DNA of 64,000 nucleotides from positions 32,489,501 to 32,553,500 of the forward strand of contig NC_135137.1 of assembly GCF_051014445.1 (NCBI RefSeq). Direction: 5' to 3'. A model generated the notes under the pieces. It searched no databases. It saw only the letters and a list, made by a program, of their open reading frames with translations, and was not told the origin of the DNA. The DNA is from Colletes latitarsis. Its lineage: Eukaryota > Arthropoda > Insecta > Hymenoptera > Colletidae. Of this stretch, positions 58,420 through 64,000 are shown in pieces (position 1 is the first letter of the stretch; each line of letters starts with the position of its first letter). The position numbers were made by a program, and so were the translations under genes.

Positions 58420-61295
58420 ATTTTATTTTATTTTATTATTTTTGCATGTTTAGTACATTCTGTGGCATTTTGAAAATTTAAATTTCCCACGAACGCATAA
58501 ATATCCACAGAAGTTATAAACAAATTTTAAATAGTTATGTCTCGAAAAGGAAGCTTCAGATTACAAAGTAACAAGGGACTGTTGTTTCTTTTTACATCTA
58601 AAATTTGTATATTTCGGCTCGTCCCATCGTTTAAAAATATCCTTTATGTGGTTATTGGGTCCCTATTGGTGAAATGACAAGAGAAACGCTATATTCTACC
58701 AATTGGGGTCATCGACGTCGTTCCACCGATTCAATGCTCCCGTGTGCACGTATGTATTGCACACGATTGAGAAGAAGTCTCGTGGGATCTATGGGAGTAA
58801 GGTTTCCTCGCTCGGTGGATCACGGATACGCGACACTGTACGATCTTGTTTGCAAATGTAAGATTTTTGATCAACAAGTGTTCCTATTTTTATGATTGTC
58901 TTCCATCTGTCATGTATACACCTTTATGTATAGCAAATTGTATGTAACTGTTCAAATTATTACCAGAATACGAACACTACCGTATGTAAAACACAATTAA
59001 TTTATTATATTTTTACTGTAAAAGTGATAGAGTTCACGTAGATGACGAACAATTGAGCAACAAACAAATTCTAATATCACTTAAAACTTTCAGAAATTTT
59101 GTCAATATATGTCTATTAAATTATTTAATTTCTTTCATAAAAACTCTCAATAGCTCCTAAGAATTAAGAATTTCATATCTATCTATAAAGTTTGTAAAGT
59201 TTAAAATGATGCAGAATTTTGGAGAGATCGCCATCTTAGTTGTAACGTATGCAACAAGTAGTATTGGATCGTGACAAGCTGCTTAAAAATTTATACTCTT
59301 TCCGGGTCAAATAAATCAAACTCTTGCTATATTTCATGACCGTAGTTCGGTGGAAATTAATTTCAATTAGAACAACATCGAAAGCATCTTAACGCGATTA
59401 AGAAAATCGATATTCCGAATGGCTCGAAGCTATTCAATATTAATTTGAAATAAATACTCGTCGCCGTTCGGGAACTGCTTAAACAATGGAAACGGCAGAG
59501 AGACGAAATTGCCAAGTAGACTGCCACGATGCATTAAGAAGCTTGGATAAGAGAATGTCGGGGAGAAAATACCTGCAATTAGAGTTAATGGTCCATGTCC
59601 CAGCTAAGCTTATGTAATTGTAATTGCTAATTACTGTAATCCTATACTTATCTCTGACACTATAAATCTTTTCGTAATACGCGTGTTCATCGTACTTTCA
59701 AACTTTCGCGATTAATTATTATCTGATTCGTCCGAGCGTAACGCGATCCTCTCAACCGATTTGTTCGACTACATGAAACAAGAAGTGTGGAAAACTGTTA
59801 TAATTGTTATTGAGTCCATGTTGTTTCTTAAAATTTAATTATTGGTTGCCTGTGAAACATTTCAGATAGAGTAAATACAACAGTAAAATTACTAGCTATT
59901 GCCTGCAATTTTCCCCTCATTTATGTTTACAAAACTTAGATGTGTCACCTCTGAAATATGTTCGATCGAATTACTGTTTAATCGAATCCATTATTGGAAT
60001 TCAAAATTATTTTTGCATTGTGTATTATTCTACATACATACTGTGATATTACACAAATTATACACGTGATGTACGTACGAAAAATTAGATGCTCACAGAC
60101 GAATATTGAATAAAACACTTAACGAATCATTGTATTCTGTTATAATTTTCTGTGATACTTACATACACTAAAACAATTATTTTATGAGTGACTGAAAGTT
60201 TTTTATCCTTTCACAAGAAATTAATGACAAAAAAGTTAAGTGTAAGTCAATTTAGAGCGACAGTAACTAGATAGATCATAGACGAAAATTCAGAAAATTT
60301 GCGTGTAGTTTAATTAAAAATCGTCCAAAAGTTTCATAACAATCATAAACAGAGTCACAGTTGTATTCGTAAAGAGGATTCCCTCCGACGCAGCTCCCTC
60401 GCTAAAAAGTACCGCGAACGCCTTCTTTATCCGCTTTAAGAACGAGTATACTCTACCCTTAACGCCGTTTCGCATTGTTCGAGCTCGTCAATCTCTCGAA
60501 CTCTCTATCGTCGCTACGAGGACGCGGATTCAGCAGCCGAACGTCGCCCAGGCGTTTCCAATTTCAAGCGACTCTCGCGCTTTCCCCGCGTGGAATCAGT
60601 TTCGGTTCCGAGTGCATGCATTATGAATAAATAGAAGCGCCGCCGTTGGGAAGAGAAACGACGAACAGGGGCGAGAGATAAGGGGTGCAGCAGGTGGAGA
60701 AAACCCTGAGAGATAAGGGAGCCGCGTAAGATACCCGCGCGGTAAGATATTCCGCGCGAGATACGAACCCGAAGCGTGTTCCTTATCCGCCTGGCGGTGC
60801 CACGGGATGAGAAAGAAATCTTTAAAGCGCACTTTGATTCATAGGTGGCCGCCCCGGGTACCCGAGGGACAGAACGTGACCTGGCATTAAGTGCTCTATA
60901 AAATATTGCGCTCATGTAAATATCCTCGTAAAATTCAGTCGGCAACGCGACGCATCGCGTCACGCCAACGTTGTGTCCGCGATATCGTTGATACTAACCG
61001 GTGTAAACCCGGGATTCGATATCCCGGGTCGTTCCCTTGCTCCTCGAGACTTTGTAAACACTGTTCTTTTCCGCAAGCGATTTTTATCAACATCCCCTTT
61101 TCCGCTCGCGGTTCATTGCTCGAGCCTACTCGATCCAGTAGGTTGATTCCTGGGTGGTTCGCGTGCGATGATACTAGAACGACCGTACACGGTGCGATCG
61201 CAATGGTCGTGGGTAGAGAAACTAACGTTCGACGATCGAAATATGTGTTTAAGTTATATTGTCGCGTGACAAGTTTCTATTGTTTCTGTGTCAGT
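58420..61295. other. unique sequence; GC-rich island 60350-61295; no gene recognised
   Basis: 58420-60350 is AT-rich with nothing recognisable. The island holds overlapping ORFs of 149 codons (60514-60963, minus) and 140 codons (60891-61313, plus) with Arg/Ser-rich, domain-free products. A 9-bp hairpin (ACCCGGGAT, loop of 5, ATCCCGGGT) lies at 61007-61029. Confidence 0.4.
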
Positions 61296-62420
61296 GCAAG
61301 GATCGTATGTTGATAACTGTGGGGCTCAGATAGCTCGTAACTGTAGCTTAATTGCTCTATAATTGAGAGATATGGTCATCTTCAAATTCCATCAAGCATC
61401 TAGGACATAAAACCCTTCGATTTTATCAGTTACATTGTTGGATGATAAATTTCTGTCGTTTCCATGTCAGTACAGGAATCATATGTTGATAACCATAGGA
61501 CTCAGGTAGCTCTAAACTGTAGCTTAATGGCACTATAATTAAAGGATGTGGTCATCTTCAACTTTATCCAGCATCAACTACATAAATCTCTTCGATTTTA
61601 TCAGTTATAATGTTGGATGGCAATTCTGTTATTTCTAAGTCACTATAGGGATCATATGTTGATAACTGTAGGGCTCAGATAGCTCTAAACTGTACTTTAA
61701 TCGCTCTATAATTAAGGGATGTGGTCATCTTCAATTTTATCAAACATCAACTACATAAATCTCTTCGATTGTATCAGTTTATAGTGTTAGATGACATTTC
61801 TGTTATTTCTAAGCCACTATAGGGATCATATGTTGATAACTGTAGGGTTCAGACAACTCTAGAATCTGCCTTAGTCGCTCTGTAACTAAGGGCTGCAGTC
61901 ATCTTCAACCTCTATCAACCATCTAAGATATCAAACCCTTTGATTTTATTTGTTATATTGTTGAATGACAATATTTAACAACTGTAGAAGTTCAGAAAAC
62001 TCTAAAATCTGCCTTAGTCACTATATAACTAATGGCTGTGGTCATTTCCAACCCTCATGAAGAACCTATTACATAAAACCCTTCGATTTTATCAGTTAAA
62101 TTATTGGATAACAATTGTGTTGTTTCTGAGACACTACAGAGATCATATGTAGGTAAGTATAGGGTTTAGATAACTCTAGAATCTGCCTTAGTCACTCTAT
62201 GACTAAAAGTTGTGGTCATTTTCAACCCCTATCAACTATCTGACAAATCAAACCCTTTGATTTTATTAGTTATATCGTTGGATGATAATTCTGTTCTTTC
62301 TAAGGCACTACAGAATCATATTTGATAACCCTAGAAGTTCAGAAAATTCTAAACTCTGCCTTAGTCATCACTCTATATAAACTAAGGACTGTAGTCATCT
62401 TCAACCTCATCGAACATCTA
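61296..62420 (+). repeat. tandem repeat, about six to seven units of about 175 bp
   Basis: The 'tgttgataac' block occurs at about 61309, 61484, 61658 and 61831, and in decayed form near 61975, 62150 and 62325. Each unit also carries a 'gtggtcatcttcaa' block and an 'ttcgattttatcagtta' block. Divergence grows to the right, as expected if the right side of the array is older. Confidence 0.9.
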
Positions 62421-64000
62421 ACTATCCAAATAGCAAAGGGTTTGAAAGGGTAAGAAGAAGTAAGCTCTAGCAGGCCCTGCTTTAAATACCATCAAGGAGA
62501 ATATATATACAAATAGAAGATCTGTCGAGCACTTGTGAGAGAGAGAGAAGAGCGTAGCCCTCTGCTGGCCAGTACGAGAACTATCGCCCCATACATAACA
62601 ACCCCCAATTCAAATACCACGAATATTCTCATTACGTTTCGTAAACTCATTCCCTTAACTTTCATAAATATAAACATTTATATTCATACCGAGTACCTTT
62701 TACAAATACTATAACCTTGTTACATAAATCGTAAAAAGAAATCCGCCAAAATTTCTTCTAATATCCGATTTACGTAAATACCGATTTCGAATAAAATTTG
62801 GACCGAAAATGCATTTCCTGTCAAAGGGTTGCGTCCCGTCAGCGTCGCCTTTTCTAACCGCGAATTATTTAAACCGTCCCTTTAGATTCCGTCGCGTATA
62901 ATCCCGAACAGTTTCGCGGGTAAAGGCGAACGGCGAGAAGCGACGGAAATAAATTATTGTGGGACTGTAAACGCGGCACGTGAAATATAAATATTTATAC
63001 TACATCGCCGACACAAGAAGGCCGCGCGGTCGTTTTTCCGTTCGCCTGTAAAAAAAAAAAAAAATACACGACACGCGGCCGTCGACGAAATAAATTTTTA
63101 CCTGACGGCGTGGCCTCAACATCCCCGTGAGCGAAACGACTCGAGTTCCCGAACTTTCAACTGCTGTACGCGAATTTGCAGTTACGTAACGTTGAACGCG
63201 ATGCTGCGTGCCTCGCGGGATCTTCGCGGCCAATCAAAAAGTTCCGGCGGATTCATTGAAATTTTCATTACAAACTTTTTGACAAGAAGGAGTGCACGCG
63301 CGGAGTGCATAAGGAACCGTTTTTAATACCTGCTGTTTATGCGTCGGGCCAACCATTGTCTCCTATAAAACGAGCACTGAGGATCCGGGAACGTTTGGTC
63401 CACTGAAACAGGGGAAAACAAATTTTTATTTGTTTTAATGAGGGATAAGAAACTTTCAAATTTTAACAGAAATATTCTTCCTTGCCTTGTTGAATCTTTT
63501 GAATGATCTGTATGAGTGTCAAATAAATAAATTGATAAATAATCGTAAGGACGGTTAAAAGAGAAGAATCTCAGAAAATATGGTATCGAAAAATTAACAC
63601 CATTAAATTTTGTCAAATTATTTATTAGTTACTTGGTGAGACGAGTATTTAAGAAAAGTATATCATAGCAATAAAGTGAAATTTTTTGACAGAAATATTT
63701 TCTATAATTTACGAAGCATACTATATAACTCAACTTTAAATTATTCTTGCCAGTATAATATTGCTCTTACGTGCAATTACCTGGCATTCACATTTGAAAC
63801 ATCTGATATTCACGAATCAAACATTCACGGTTTATTTACAATAATACTTTTCTCGTTCCGTGTTCGTACAGCGGAATTTTATTCTGCTGAAAATATTGGA
63901 AATGATTTTTGAAGTTGAAAGAGTTTTTAATGGTTCCGTTCTTTCGTACGAACTGTCATAAACTGCTGACCCGCACTCGCATAAATGACATTTGATATTT
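62421..64000. other. unique sequence; GC-richer 62780-63400; no gene recognised
   Basis: ORFs of 61-97 codons show no domain. A short GA run lies at 62538-62549 and an A run near 63049-63064. Confidence 0.42.

Noticed and set aside
61007..61029. GC-rich 9-bp hairpin as a tRNA arm or terminator
   Set aside because: No acceptor or other arms around it, and hairpin terminators are not expected in an insect nuclear genome; probably chance.
60514..61313. 149- and 140-codon ORFs on opposite strands
   Set aside because: Arg/Ser-rich, domain-free, and overlapping in a GC-rich island.

Overview
This window looks like non-coding DNA from an insect nuclear genome, most likely a hymenopteran (bee-like). 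The evidence is indirect: strongly AT-rich sequence with short GC-rich islands, decayed Tc1/mariner-superfamily transposase fragments of insect type, piggyBac-like and other inverted-repeat elements, and no long open reading frame. I could not identify an intact protein-coding gene, tRNA, rRNA or CRISPR array. Short exons cannot be excluded by eye. The longest isolated ORF (155 codons, minus strand, 56578-57045) is unrecognised. The window is best read as intergenic or long-intron sequence filled with repeats.

Left third (1-23.5 kb): three copies of a modular terminal-inverted-repeat (TIR) element lie at 194-1202, 14416-15621 and 17401-18053. Copy 1 sits inside a 150-bp tandem repeat, which gives an internal empty site and a TA target duplication. 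Copy 2 sits exactly between two copies of a 310-bp direct duplication. Small tandem arrays with units of about 140-310 bp occur at 2.6-3.3, 3.9-4.6, 9.5-10.2 and 11.9-12.7 kb. A decayed mariner transposase start lies near 16.55-16.83 kb. A 212-bp satellite (19.8-21.3 kb) runs into a GC-rich tail, forming a cassette. Piggybac-like miniature elements with TTAA flanks lie at 8.6 and 23.3 kb.

Middle third (23.5-45 kb): AT-rich sequence with more low-copy tandem arrays (25.7, 26.3, 28.9, 31.7, 33.4, 34.9 kb), a frameshifted DDE transposase relic (29.87-30.19 kb), a perfect 19-bp hairpin (35.93 kb), a 47-bp minisatellite (38.8-39.5 kb), TIR copies 4 and 5 (36.8 and 43.4 kb), and two more TTAA-flanked miniature elements (40.25 and 41.5 kb).

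Right third (45-64 kb): the most striking object is a 3504-bp palindromic element at 48237-51740. It has identical 13-bp ends, TIRs of about 225 bp, and a perfect 8-bp target duplication (GTGGCTAG), so it fits a non-autonomous hAT-type transposon. Its arms carry inverted minisatellites and its centre carries 12 exact TTACGTAA palindromes. It has split a second, inverted copy of the 19.8-21.7 kb satellite cassette. Further tandem arrays follow at 53.9-55.5 kb (with a 576-bp higher-order unit), 57.3 kb and 61.3-62.4 kb.

GC-rich islands free of obvious repeats (for example near 13-14, 22-23, 32.6-33.3, 39.6-41.4, 47.0-47.6, 53.2-53.9, 57.7-58.2 and 60.4-61.3 kb) are where conserved regulatory DNA or short exons would be looked for first. 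All repeat calls come from reading the sequence directly. Family names rest on terminal motifs, target-site duplications or short protein motifs, not on database searches.
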